In this document: positions 31,301-39,096 of the stretch, in pieces | How the letters are laid out: each line of letters opens with the position of its first letter | Numbering within the stretch: the first letter of the stretch is position 1 | Source of the DNA: Acidimicrobiaceae bacterium | GTDB taxonomy: Bacteria; Actinomycetota; Acidimicrobiia; Acidimicrobiales; RAAP-2 | Assembly (NCBI GenBank): GCA_027314705.1 | Contig: DAHVAJ010000009.1 | Coordinates: forward strand, 1 to 41,232 | Direction: 5' to 3' | DNA: 41,232 nt | Position numbers and translations under genes: made by a program | Notes under the pieces: generated by a model | The model's input: only the letters and a program-made list of their open reading frames with translations | The model's database searches: none | Told to the model about the DNA's origin: nothing

Positions 31301-32886
31301 GTGACGTCGGCCAGGAGGAGGGGCGGGGCGTGCAGGTGGGTGAGGGTGGGGGAGGGGCCGACCACGTCGGTGGCCATCTCCAGGGCGTCGGTGAGCGTGG
31401 AGGCGGCTCGGAACCCGAGGCGGTGCACGGCCTTGGTGTCGCCGCCCACGAGGATCACCGCCCCGAGGTGCTCGAGGGCGTGAGCGCACCAGTACCACAT
31501 GTAGAAGGGGTGGACGCCGTGGTAGGCGTGGCCGGTCCGGTAGAGGTGGATGTACCAGGGGTCGGTGGCGAAGTCCTCCTCGAACCGGTCGGCCACCTCG
31601 ACCGGGTCGGTCGTCTCGGACAGGACCTGCTCGAAGAAGTCGATGTAGCTCGGATGGTGGACCGGGTGGAACTCCCACGGCGTGGGGTGGGTCATGATGA
31701 GCACCCCGCCCTCGCGCACGAGGGGCTTGCCTCGGTAGAGATTGAAGAAGTACCCGAGGCCGAGGCAGGCGACGAGGATCGGGTTGAGGACCGAGTTGAC
31801 GTTGTAGGGGCTGATGTAGGGCAGTCCCATGGTGAGGATGTCGGTCTGGCCCTCGACGGCCACGCCCTGCTGGCGCCAGACGTGCTCGGTGGTGAGCGCG
31901 TGGACGGCCTCGACCTCGCCGGCCTGCACCGAGGTCATGCGGTGGGGGGCCCTCACCGAGTGGAAGATGCGCCGGGCGACCCGGGCCGGCGTGCGGTCGA
32001 GGGCGGCCGAGGCGGCCGCGTAGGCCAGCCGGTCCTTCGCCTTCCACTCCCACTCGCGCTTCTGGAGGAAGTGGAAGGCGCCGGGGAAGGTGTCCGTGTT
32101 GAGGGTGGTCTCGATCTGGAAGACCCTGACCCCGGCGTCGGCGATGAGGCGGCCCATGCGCCAGTTGGCCGAGTGGAGCTCGGAGCGGTCCTGGTCCATG
32201 AACGACCGGCTGTGGCGCATGGTCACCGGGTTGTGGTGGTGGCGCAGGCTCCGGTAGCTGGCCAGGCCCGTGGCCACGCTCTTGTGGCCGCCGTCCATGG
32301 CCACCAGGTTGATGTTGACGTAGACGAGGAGGTCGCTCTCCGCGGCCCGGCGGTTGAGCTCGACGTCCTCCCCCCGGTCGGTGAGGCCGAGGTGGACGAG
32401 GTTGGACGGGTCCTCGGCGTCGTGCTGGGTGAGCAGGCCGTTCGGGGCGAAGGCGTCGTAGATCCGGTCGCCGAGGGCATGGCGGAGCTCGGCCTCGGTC
32501 ATGCGCCGGTGGAGGGCGAGGGCGCAGACCAGTTCGACGTCGTCGACGCCGGCCGAGGCGGCCAGGTCGAGGACCTGTTCGATGACGAGCTGGCGGACGT
32601 CGGGTCGCTCCATGGGCGGGAGGGGAAGGGAGATGTCGTCGAAGGCGATGGTGAGGCGCATTCCGGCAGAGAGCAGGGCCGGGAGGGGCTCGCGGTCGCC
32701 GACCGGATGGAGGAGGGCGTGGCGGATGGCCGACGAGGGGTCCTCCAGCGGGTCGAGGGGCTCGGGCGGGTACACGACCCGGCTGCCTTCGGGCAGCCGT
32801 TCGAGCGAGAGCCGTTCGCCCCGCCAGAAGAGGGTCGGAGGGGTCGAGCTGTCGACGTCCAGCACGAAGCCGGGCCTGGGGCTCAT
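31297..32886 (-). CDS. LarA-like (DUF2088) nickel-pincer family protein
   Basis: 529 residues, longer than the about 420-430 of lactate racemase. DDISLPLPPM (about 90-99) matches the D-D-x-T-x-P-x-P start of the family; His126, Lys202 and His218 have exactly the spacing of LarA His108, Lys184 (cofactor attachment) and His200 (nickel ligand). The position corresponding to catalytic His174 (192) is Ile. So it probably binds the NPN cofactor but may do chemistry other than simple racemisation. About 100 extra C-terminal residues are rich in Trp, Tyr and His. No larB/C/E is in the window. Both ends overlap neighbours by 4 nt. Confidence 0.8.
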   Translation of the reverse strand: MSPRPGFVLDVDSSTPPTLFWRGERLSLERLPEGSRVVYPPEPLDPLEDPSSAIRHALLHPVGDREPLPALLSAGMRLTIAFDDISLPLPPMERPDVRQLVIEQVLDLAASAGVDDVELVCALALHRRMTEAELRHALGDRIYDAFAPNGLLTQHDAEDPSNLVHLGLTDRGEDVELNRRAAESDLLVYVNINLVAMDGGHKSVATGLASYRSLRHHHNPVTMRHSRSFMDQDRSELHSANWRMGRLIADAGVRVFQIETTLNTDTFPGAFHFLQKREWEWKAKDRLAYAAASAALDRTPARVARRIFHSVRAPHRMTSVQAGEVEAVHALTTEHVWRQQGVAVEGQTDILTMGLPYISPYNVNSVLNPILVACLGLGYFFNLYRGKPLVREGGVLIMTHPTPWEFHPVHHPSYIDFFEQVLSETTDPVEVADRFEEDFATDPWYIHLYRTGHAYHGVHPFYMWYWCAHALEHLGAVILVGGDTKAVHRLGFRAASTLTDALEMATDVVGPSPTLTHLHAPPLLLADVT

Positions 32887-34133
32887 CGGGCGTGTCCTTT
32901 CGGGTTGCGGAGGTCGAAGGCCACCTTGACCGCCCCGCGGCGGCCGGCCGCGCCGGCGTGGGCCAGGGCCTCCTCGTAGCGCTCGAGCGGGTAGGTGGCC
33001 GACACAAGGCGGCCGAGGCCGGCCCGGCCCACGAGGTCGAGGGCCAGCTCGAAGCTCCGGGCCGCGCCGGCGCCGCCGGTGCCGTCCCCGGGCGGAACCG
33101 TCTCGAGGCCGTAGGCGTAGGCGCCCACCAGGGTGAGCTCGCGGTGCCAGAGCGGGGCGAGGTCGACCGCCACCCGGCCGGGCATGCCCACCAGGACGAC
33201 CCGTCCCCGGGGGCGCACCATGGCCAGCGAGTCGGCGAGGGAGGCGGCGGTGCCCACGCAGTCGACGACCACGTCGGCCCCTTCGGTCAGCCGGCCGGAG
33301 ACGACCAACGAGCCGGACCGCCGGCGGACGGCCCGGGCCAGCTGCTCGGGGGGCACGACCTCGTCGGCCCCGAGCTCGGCAGCCAGCGACCGCTGCCGGG
33401 GGTGTTTGGCCCCCACCGCCACGGTGCAGGGCACCGCCGGGCGGACCAGGTGGGAGAGGGCGGCGACGGTCGTGAGCCCGAGGGTGCCGGCCCCGACCAC
33501 GGCCACGAGGTCGCCGGGCCGCACGCCGGCCGAGAGGGCGGCGTGGACGGCGCAGGCGGTGGGCTCGACCATCACGGCGTCCTCGTCGGCCAGGGCGTCG
33601 GGCACGGCGTGGAGCTGCGAGGCGTGGGCGCAGAGCCCGGCCGTCGACCACCCGCCCCCGGTGTCGGCGCAGTAGCCCGTCTGCAGTCCGGGTCCGAGCG
33701 CCCCGAAGGCCACGTTGCCGCAGAGGCCGGTGTGCCCCGTCCCGCAGTGGGTGCAGACGGGCACGAGGCCGCGGGGTGCGCAGCCGAGCACGGGCTCGAT
33801 GACCGCTCGGGTGCCGGGGGCGAGGGGCACCCCGGCGTGGTCGACCCCACCGTCCTCGAGCACCCCGACGACCTCGTGGCCGGGGACGAAGGGGAAGCTC
33901 ACGAGGTCCTCGAAGTACCGCGACGTCCGGCCGTCCAGCGTGGCCAGGTCGGAGCCGCAGATGCCGGAGAGCAACGGTCGCAGGTGGTGCCAGTCCCCAC
34001 CGGGGAGGTCGGGCGGACCGGCGTCCACCAGCCGGAGGGGACCGACGCCCGCACCGCGTCCCGAACCGAGCAGCGAGGCCACCCGGGCCGCGGCGAAGCG
34101 GGGCAGGTTGCGCTCGACGACCAGGGCCTTCAT
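32883..34133 (-). CDS. zinc-dependent alcohol dehydrogenase family protein
   Basis: 416 residues, MDR fold. SGICGSDL carries the catalytic-zinc Cys (about 60-67), PFVPGHEVVGVL the GHE motif, and CAPRGLVPVCTHCGTGHTGLC the four cysteines of the structural zinc with unusual spacing. VVGAGTLGLTTVAAL (about 216-230) binds NAD(P). It would interconvert an alcohol and a carbonyl compound. The ATG overlaps the stop of the reductase gene (ATGA), and its stop overlaps the ATG of the LarA-like gene. Partner substrates are inferred to be long-chain. Confidence 0.88.
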   Translation of the reverse strand: MKALVVERNLPRFAAARVASLLGSGRGAGVGPLRLVDAGPPDLPGGDWHHLRPLLSGICGSDLATLDGRTSRYFEDLVSFPFVPGHEVVGVLEDGGVDHAGVPLAPGTRAVIEPVLGCAPRGLVPVCTHCGTGHTGLCGNVAFGALGPGLQTGYCADTGGGWSTAGLCAHASQLHAVPDALADEDAVMVEPTACAVHAALSAGVRPGDLVAVVGAGTLGLTTVAALSHLVRPAVPCTVAVGAKHPRQRSLAAELGADEVVPPEQLARAVRRRSGSLVVSGRLTEGADVVVDCVGTAASLADSLAMVRPRGRVVLVGMPGRVAVDLAPLWHRELTLVGAYAYGLETVPPGDGTGGAGAARSFELALDLVGRAGLGRLVSATYPLERYEEALAHAGAAGRRGAVKVAFDLRNPKGHAR

Positions 34134-36574
34134 CGGGTGACCCCCCGGGCCAGGCGGCGGGCCCGGCCGGCGAGGGCGGCCGGGCTGGTACGGCCCCGGT
34201 CGAGCGCGCCGCGGTGGTCGACCGGGCCCAGGGGCAGGAGCGGGTTGGCCCCGCCTTCGGCCTTGTGCCACGTCTCGACCAGCCAGCCCCGGCGGCGGGC
34301 GATGGCGGCCAGCTTGGCTTCGGGGTTGACGGCCACCGGGAAGCCGACGGCCTCCAGCATGGGGAGGTCGCTGGCCGAGTCGGCGTAGGCCATCGACTCC
34401 TCGAGGTGGAGTCCCTCGGCCCCGGCGTACTCGGCGAGCACGATGGCCCGGGCCTCGCCGATGGGCGGGAGCTGCTCGAGCCGGCCGGTGAGCCGACCGT
34501 CGGCCTCGCCCAGGCGGGCGCAGACGATGTCGTCGAAGAGGGGGCGCAGGGGCTCGACCACCAGGTCGAGGGCGCCGGTGATGAGGAGGGTGCGGTGCCC
34601 GAGGGCCCGGTGCTCTCGGACACGGGCCATACCGGCCGGGAACGACTTGGCCAGCAGGAGGTGGTGGAAGAGCTCGAAGGCGTCGTCGCGGAGCCGGTCG
34701 GCCGGGGCGCCCTCGTAGCGCCGGTAGAAGGAGCGAAGGAAGTCGCCCCGGTCGCGGCGGTCGAGGGCGAGGAGGGCCGGTGCCTCGGCCACGAGGTCGG
34801 CCACGAAGGCGACGCGCTCGCCGGGCGCCAGGTGGCGGGAGGCGAGCCAGGCGTAGGAGTCGACCACGTTCGAGGCGATGAGGGTGTTCTCGAGGTCGAA
34901 GGCGGCGAGGTGCCGGTCGGGGGAGAGCACGGCCTTCCGGGTGCGCTCGGCCCGGCCGGTCTTGGTCGACTTGCCCGGGGTCGTCTTGACCCGGGCGTGC
35001 TCCACGACCGAGGGAAGGTGGATCTCGCGGACGTAGACGGCCCAGTCGATGGCCGCCGGGTCGAGGCAGAGCACGGCGCGGTCGTCGGCGTCCATGCGCT
35101 CCCACAGGGCGAGCAGCCGGTCGACCCGGTAGAGGGCGTCGGTCTCGGTGTAGGCGCCGTAGAGCTCGACGTAGCCGAGGGCGCGGTCGGCGAGGAGGTG
35201 CTGCTCCTCGAGGGCCGCCATCCACTGGGCCTGCTTGCCCCGGATGGGCAGGCTGCCCACCAGCCGCTCGGCCATGCCCATGGCCCTGGAGGACCGGGCG
35301 AGCTGGCGCTGGACGCGGCCCCGGCCGGGGAACGACCACTCGGGCACCACGATGGGCTGGCCGTCGGTGTCGTAGAGGGGGTGCTCCAGGAACCACGCCG
35401 AGACCAGCTCGACCAGGCGGCCGTAGCGGAACGGGTTCCGCACGCCCGAGGCCACCTGGTAGACGCTGGGCCCGACGTACTCGTCGGCCGGCGTCAGCAG
35501 GGCCTCGCCGGCCACGGCGACGATGGCCGCCACCACCAGGTCCACCGGGATGACATCGGTGACGCCTTCGGGCACGCCGGGGAACTCGCGGAGCAGACCG
35601 CGGGCGTAGGAGATGATGATCGGCTCGGCCATTCGGAAGCCGCGGATCCACCCGGGGCGGGGCTCGGCCAGGGCCGACTCGATGATGGACGGGCGGATGA
35701 TGGTGAGCGGCACCGTGTCGCCGTACTCGGCCACCAGGGCCCGCTCGCCCAGGGCCTTCGTGTAGGGGTAGGCGTCGGGCCATCCGAGCGACTGGGCCCG
35801 GGCCTGGCCGACCTCGACGAGCTGCGCCTTGACCCAGTCCTCGCGGAGGCGTTCGGAGCGCTCCGCCAGGAGGTGCAGCCCGGCCGCGCCGAGCTCGTCG
35901 CGGGCGGCCTTCGAGAAGCGGGCCAGACGTTCGGGCCGGCGCGACTCGGCCTCGGTGTCGCCCCGCTGGCGCCGGGCGGCGGTCACCTCCGACCGCCAGT
36001 CGACGTCGACGATGAACGGGTTGGCGTCGAGGAGCTCCTCGCGGGCTTCGCCCTGGTGGGTGCTGGCCACATACGCCGTGGACACCGGGAGGAAGTGCCG
36101 AGGCCCGGCGCGGCCGTCGGCCTCGGCCAGGGCCCGGGCGGCGACGAAGGCCGCGGCCACCCGCGAGGGACCGAGCAGGTTGACCTCGACGGCGGCGTCG
36201 AGCGGCGCGTCGAAGCTGACGGTGGCGGCGGCGTGGATGACGACGTCGCACCGGGAGAGGGCGTCGAGCGCGGCGTCGTCGAGGCCGAGGCCGTCGGTGC
36301 CCACGTCGCCGGCCACGGCCGCGACCCGGCGGGCCATCTCGTCGTCGAAGGACGCCCCGAGCTCACCGCGGAGCCGGTCGAAGCAGTCGTTCCTCAGGAT
36401 CTCGCGGGTGGCGCGCTGCCCGGGCGTGGCTCGCCGACCGGGACGAATGAGCAGGACGACCTCGCTGTCGGGGACGGCGCGCAGCAGGCGTTCGACCAGC
36501 GCCGTGCCGAGGAACCCGGTGGCACCGGTCACGAAGAAGCGCCGGCCGGCGAGGGCGTCCCGGAGACGACTCAC
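34130..36574 (-). CDS. fatty acyl-CoA reductase fused to a SerB-type HAD domain
   Basis: 814 residues. Residues 1-500: extended short-chain reductase of the fatty acyl-CoA reductase type, with GATGFLG (17-23, NADPH), STAYV, and Tyr269-x-x-x-Lys273 (YPYTK). Residues about 550-780: HAD-IB domain with FDLENTL (559-565), TGALDL and DSASDLPML. In motif I the usual second Asp is Glu562 (D-x-E), so the acid/base residue is altered though an acid remains. Reduction of an acyl-CoA to aldehyde or alcohol is likely; the HAD part may act on a phospho-lipid. First gene of a four-gene operon, GTG start 24 nt from the divergent TetR gene. Confidence 0.87.
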   Translation of the reverse strand: MSRLRDALAGRRFFVTGATGFLGTALVERLLRAVPDSEVVLLIRPGRRATPGQRATREILRNDCFDRLRGELGASFDDEMARRVAAVAGDVGTDGLGLDDAALDALSRCDVVIHAAATVSFDAPLDAAVEVNLLGPSRVAAAFVAARALAEADGRAGPRHFLPVSTAYVASTHQGEAREELLDANPFIVDVDWRSEVTAARRQRGDTEAESRRPERLARFSKAARDELGAAGLHLLAERSERLREDWVKAQLVEVGQARAQSLGWPDAYPYTKALGERALVAEYGDTVPLTIIRPSIIESALAEPRPGWIRGFRMAEPIIISYARGLLREFPGVPEGVTDVIPVDLVVAAIVAVAGEALLTPADEYVGPSVYQVASGVRNPFRYGRLVELVSAWFLEHPLYDTDGQPIVVPEWSFPGRGRVQRQLARSSRAMGMAERLVGSLPIRGKQAQWMAALEEQHLLADRALGYVELYGAYTETDALYRVDRLLALWERMDADDRAVLCLDPAAIDWAVYVREIHLPSVVEHARVKTTPGKSTKTGRAERTRKAVLSPDRHLAAFDLENTLIASNVVDSYAWLASRHLAPGERVAFVADLVAEAPALLALDRRDRGDFLRSFYRRYEGAPADRLRDDAFELFHHLLLAKSFPAGMARVREHRALGHRTLLITGALDLVVEPLRPLFDDIVCARLGEADGRLTGRLEQLPPIGEARAIVLAEYAGAEGLHLEESMAYADSASDLPMLEAVGFPVAVNPEAKLAAIARRRGWLVETWHKAEGGANPLLPLGPVDHRGALDRGRTSPAALAGRARRLARGVTR

Positions 36575-36582
36575 CGAAGTTG

Positions 36583-36598
36583 TCTACCATATGGTAGA
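36583..36598. promoter_or_regulatory. 16-bp palindromic operator between the lipid operon and tetR
   Basis: TCTACCATATGGTAGA is perfectly symmetric. It contains TACCAT in both directions, each a possible -10 box; on the plus strand (36585-36590) it lies 7 nt before the TetR ATG, whose A is the last base of the palindrome. One TetR dimer here could close both divergent promoters. No other copy was noticed in the window. Confidence 0.78.
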
Positions 36599-37284
36599 TG
36601 AGCGGGTCGACCAGGCGACAGGGAGCGCCGTCGGGACGGCGGGGGCCCCGGGCCCGCGTCGGCACCGGGCCCGCCGGAGGCGGCGCGGGCCCGCCGAGCA
36701 CCCCCGAGCGGATCCTCGACGAGGCGCTCGCCTCCTTCGCCTCCCGGGGCTATGAGGCCTCGTCGCTCGACGCCCTGGCCGCGGCCCTGGACATCCGCAA
36801 ACAGACCATCCTCTACTGGTTCCCGTCGAAGGAGGTGCTCCTCGAGGCCGTCATCGACCGAAGTGCCGACGAGCTCTCGACCGCGCTCGAGGACGCCCTG
36901 GCCCGGGCCGGCGACGGGTGGGACCGGGTGGAGGCCGTGGTGCGGTCGGTGTTCCGACTGGCCGCCCGCCGCCCGGAGCTGCTGGGTCTGGTCCGCGAGA
37001 TGGGGCGCCTCGGCACACCGGCCTCGACCCGCTTCGTGGTCGCCCTCGAGCCCCTCGTGCAGCGGGCCACGGCGTTCCTCGAGGCCGAGATGGACGCCGG
37101 CCACATGCGCCGTCACGAGCCCCGCCTGCTGCTGCTGGCCATCTACTCGACGCTCATCGGCATGCTGACCGAGGTCGAGGTGGTCCGGGCGTTCGGCGAG
37201 GAGCCGACGGCCCGGTCGCTCGTGCGCCGGCGCAACGAGATCCTGGCCCTGCTGCGCTCCGCCCTCGTCACCGACGGGGGTTGA
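36598..37284 (+). CDS. TetR family regulator of the lipid operon
   Basis: 228 residues. After an Arg/Gly/Pro-rich N-terminal arm of about 34 residues comes ERILDEALASFASRGYEASSLDALAAALDI and RKQTILYWFPSKEVLLEAVI (about 37-87, in parts), a TetR helix-turn-helix. The helical C-terminal domain would bind a ligand, plausibly an acyl-CoA given the neighbours. The transcript is likely leaderless because TACCAT lies 7 nt before the ATG and no ribosome site exists. Its start codon touches the operator, consistent with autorepression. Confidence 0.9.
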   Translation: MSGSTRRQGAPSGRRGPRARVGTGPAGGGAGPPSTPERILDEALASFASRGYEASSLDALAAALDIRKQTILYWFPSKEVLLEAVIDRSADELSTALEDALARAGDGWDRVEAVVRSVFRLAARRPELLGLVREMGRLGTPASTRFVVALEPLVQRATAFLEAEMDAGHMRRHEPRLLLLAIYSTLIGMLTEVEVVRAFGEEPTARSLVRRRNEILALLRSALVTDGG

Positions 37285-37293
37285 GGCGCCCGG

Positions 37294-37947
37294 TCAGCGT
37301 TCGCGCTCGGCCGCCCGGGCGGCCCGGCGCTCGGTCCAGGACGGCTTGGCCGGGGGCGGGGCCGACGGCGCGGGCTTCTTCGGCGTGTAGCGCTTGTTCG
37401 GGGTGGGACCGGCCTGGCCCTTGGACTTCTGGCGGCCCCGGCCTTCCCGTCCGGCGTCCCGGCCGGACGTCACCGGGACGGCGCGCCCGGGCGAGGACGC
37501 CGACCCCTTGGCGCCCTCCTGGGTGCCGGCCGAGGCGGCGGCGTCCTTCTGCAGTCGGTAGGAGCGCAGCAGCAGCCACCCTCCGAAGACGGCGAACGGG
37601 AGGGCCAGGAAGAGCCCGGCTCCGCCGAAGGCGAGGAAGGCGAAGAGGGCGGCGAAGGCGAGGAGGGCCCGCCGGCCCAGGACCGTGGCCCCAGCCAACA
37701 GGGCGCCGGCCACGAAGCCGAGGACGAGGCTGGTGGCGGGGGAGAGCTGGCCCTTGGCGAGGTGGTAGTGGGGTCGGGTCTCGACGACGTAGACCACGAC
37801 GCCGACCACCACGGCCAGCACGGCGGCGACGAAGCCGAAGCGCCGTTCCCGGGCGTCGATGCGGTCGATCTGCTTGCGGACCGACGACGGGAGCCGCTGG
37901 GGCGGGGGCCGACGCTCCTTGCCTCCCTCGGGGGTCTGGGGTGCCAT
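37294..37947 (-). CDS. membrane protein with three to four helices and basic tail
   Basis: 217 residues. A charged N-terminus (about 1-37) is followed by hydrophobic segments about 38-57, 70-86, 92-107 and 108-127, and a long basic tail with RYTPKKP and WTERRAARAAERER at the end, probably cytoplasmic. I do not recognise the family; the architecture is common in actinobacteria. TAGCCT (37955-37960, minus strand) is 7 nt upstream of the ATG, supporting a leaderless start. It converges on the TetR gene with a 9-bp gap. Confidence 0.75.
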   Translation of the reverse strand: MAPQTPEGGKERRPPPQRLPSSVRKQIDRIDARERRFGFVAAVLAVVVGVVVYVVETRPHYHLAKGQLSPATSLVLGFVAGALLAGATVLGRRALLAFAALFAFLAFGGAGLFLALPFAVFGGWLLLRSYRLQKDAAASAGTQEGAKGSASSPGRAVPVTSGRDAGREGRGRQKSKGQAGPTPNKRYTPKKPAPSAPPPAKPSWTERRAARAAERER

Positions 37948-37954
37948 TGCCGTC

Positions 37955-37960
37955 AGGCTA
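37955..37960 (-). promoter_or_regulatory. -10 box of a leaderless promoter
   Basis: TAGCCT on the minus strand, 7 nt before the ATG at 37947. Confidence 0.5.
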
Positions 37961-38039
37961 CCGGCCGTCCCGGGAGCGGCCCCAATCAGGCCGTCGCCGA
38001 CCGCGGTCGGGCCCGGCCCCCCGCCGGGTCGCTGGCGGA

Positions 38040-38939
38040 TCAGTCGGCGAGGAGCACGAGGCCGAAGCCCCAGTTGGCCTCGGCGGGGATCTCCCGGAGG
38101 CCGCCGGTCCCGGCACGCCGGCCGATCAGGGCGATCGGGGAGGCGTCCGACTGCGCCGCCGGCACGCTCTCGGCCTCGGCGACGGCGACGTCTGCGTGGT
38201 GGACCCGTCCGAGACGGCCGCCCAGCCACTCGGTGAGCGGTCCGGGTGCCCCGGGGTCCTCGGGGGAGGTGAGACGGAGGCCGAGGGGACCGGACCAGAC
38301 CAGGTCGACCCAACGGCTGCCCCGGTCGCCGCCCTCGTCCACCACCCGGCCACCGAGGAGGTCGCCGAACAGGGCGCGGGCCGGACCGAGCTCGGGCACC
38401 ACGTGGCAGACCCGGAGGAGGTCGGCCGGGGGCACCGGGCCGGACCCGTCGGCCCGCGGGCGTCGATCGGTCGGGTAGCCGTCGGGCGGCGGGCTGCTCC
38501 AGGGGGACCCGGCCTGGGCGAGCTGCACGACGACACCGCAGGCGACCTTGGGGTGGAGGAACGCCTCCTGCCACTCGGGGTCGCTCCGGTCGACGCCGAT
38601 GGGCTCGAGGCCGACGGACCGGACGGCGTCGAGGGCGGCGTCGAGGTCGGGGACCTTGAAGGTGAGGTGGTGGGGGCCGGGGCCGCTGGTGGCGAGGAAG
38701 CGGGACAGGAAGTCGTTGACGTGGGTGTCGTGGGGCTGGAGCATCTCGATGCGGGATCCATTGCCGAAGCGCACCTGCCCGGGGGCGAAGCCCGGTCCGG
38801 GGCCGCCCGAGGCCCAGTCGGCTCCGAGATCGGTGGCGTAGCGGTGCCAGACGTCCTCCCACCGGTGGACGGCGTGGGCCACGTGGTCGAGGACCGTGCC
38901 GGTGGGGCGGGGACGGGTCGCGCCGGGCGGTGGGGTCAT
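38040..38939 (-). CDS. two-module VOC family protein
   Basis: 299 residues. VLDHVAHAV (about 16-24) and GPHHLTFKVPDLDAALDAV (about 79-97) open the first pair of modules, LRVCHVVPELGPARALFGDLLGG begins a second, and RVHHADVAV follows. Several His are placed as metal ligands. This tandem layout resembles glyoxalase-like or extradiol-type proteins of unknown substrate. The ATG at 38939 is used; an in-frame GTG at about 38975 would add 12 residues. It is divergent from the amidase gene. Confidence 0.8.
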   Translation of the reverse strand: MTPPPGATRPRPTGTVLDHVAHAVHRWEDVWHRYATDLGADWASGGPGPGFAPGQVRFGNGSRIEMLQPHDTHVNDFLSRFLATSGPGPHHLTFKVPDLDAALDAVRSVGLEPIGVDRSDPEWQEAFLHPKVACGVVVQLAQAGSPWSSPPPDGYPTDRRPRADGSGPVPPADLLRVCHVVPELGPARALFGDLLGGRVVDEGGDRGSRWVDLVWSGPLGLRLTSPEDPGAPGPLTEWLGGRLGRVHHADVAVAEAESVPAAQSDASPIALIGRRAGTGGLREIPAEANWGFGLVLLAD

Positions 38940-39084
38940 CGGCCGGGCCCCGGGACGCGGACGTTCGATGGGCACGGCGCGGGCACGTCCCCAGCGTGGC
39001 CCGAACGGGCCGGTGCTGTCGAAACGGGTCGACCCGGGCACGGGCCGGTCGGGCGTGGGTGTTGTCGGGGGCAGGTGACCCCGG

Positions 39085-39090
39085 TACGGT
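39085..39090 (+). promoter_or_regulatory. -10 box of the amidase gene
   Basis: TACGGT, exactly 6 nt before the ATG at 39097; leaderless start. Confidence 0.55.
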
Positions 39091-39096
39091 CGGTCC

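Noticed and set aside
34214-36601. Plus-strand 795-residue frame opposite the acyl-CoA reductase fusion
   Set aside because: High-GC shadow frame with Gly/Val/His bias and no motifs; the minus strand carries complete Rossmann and HAD motifs.
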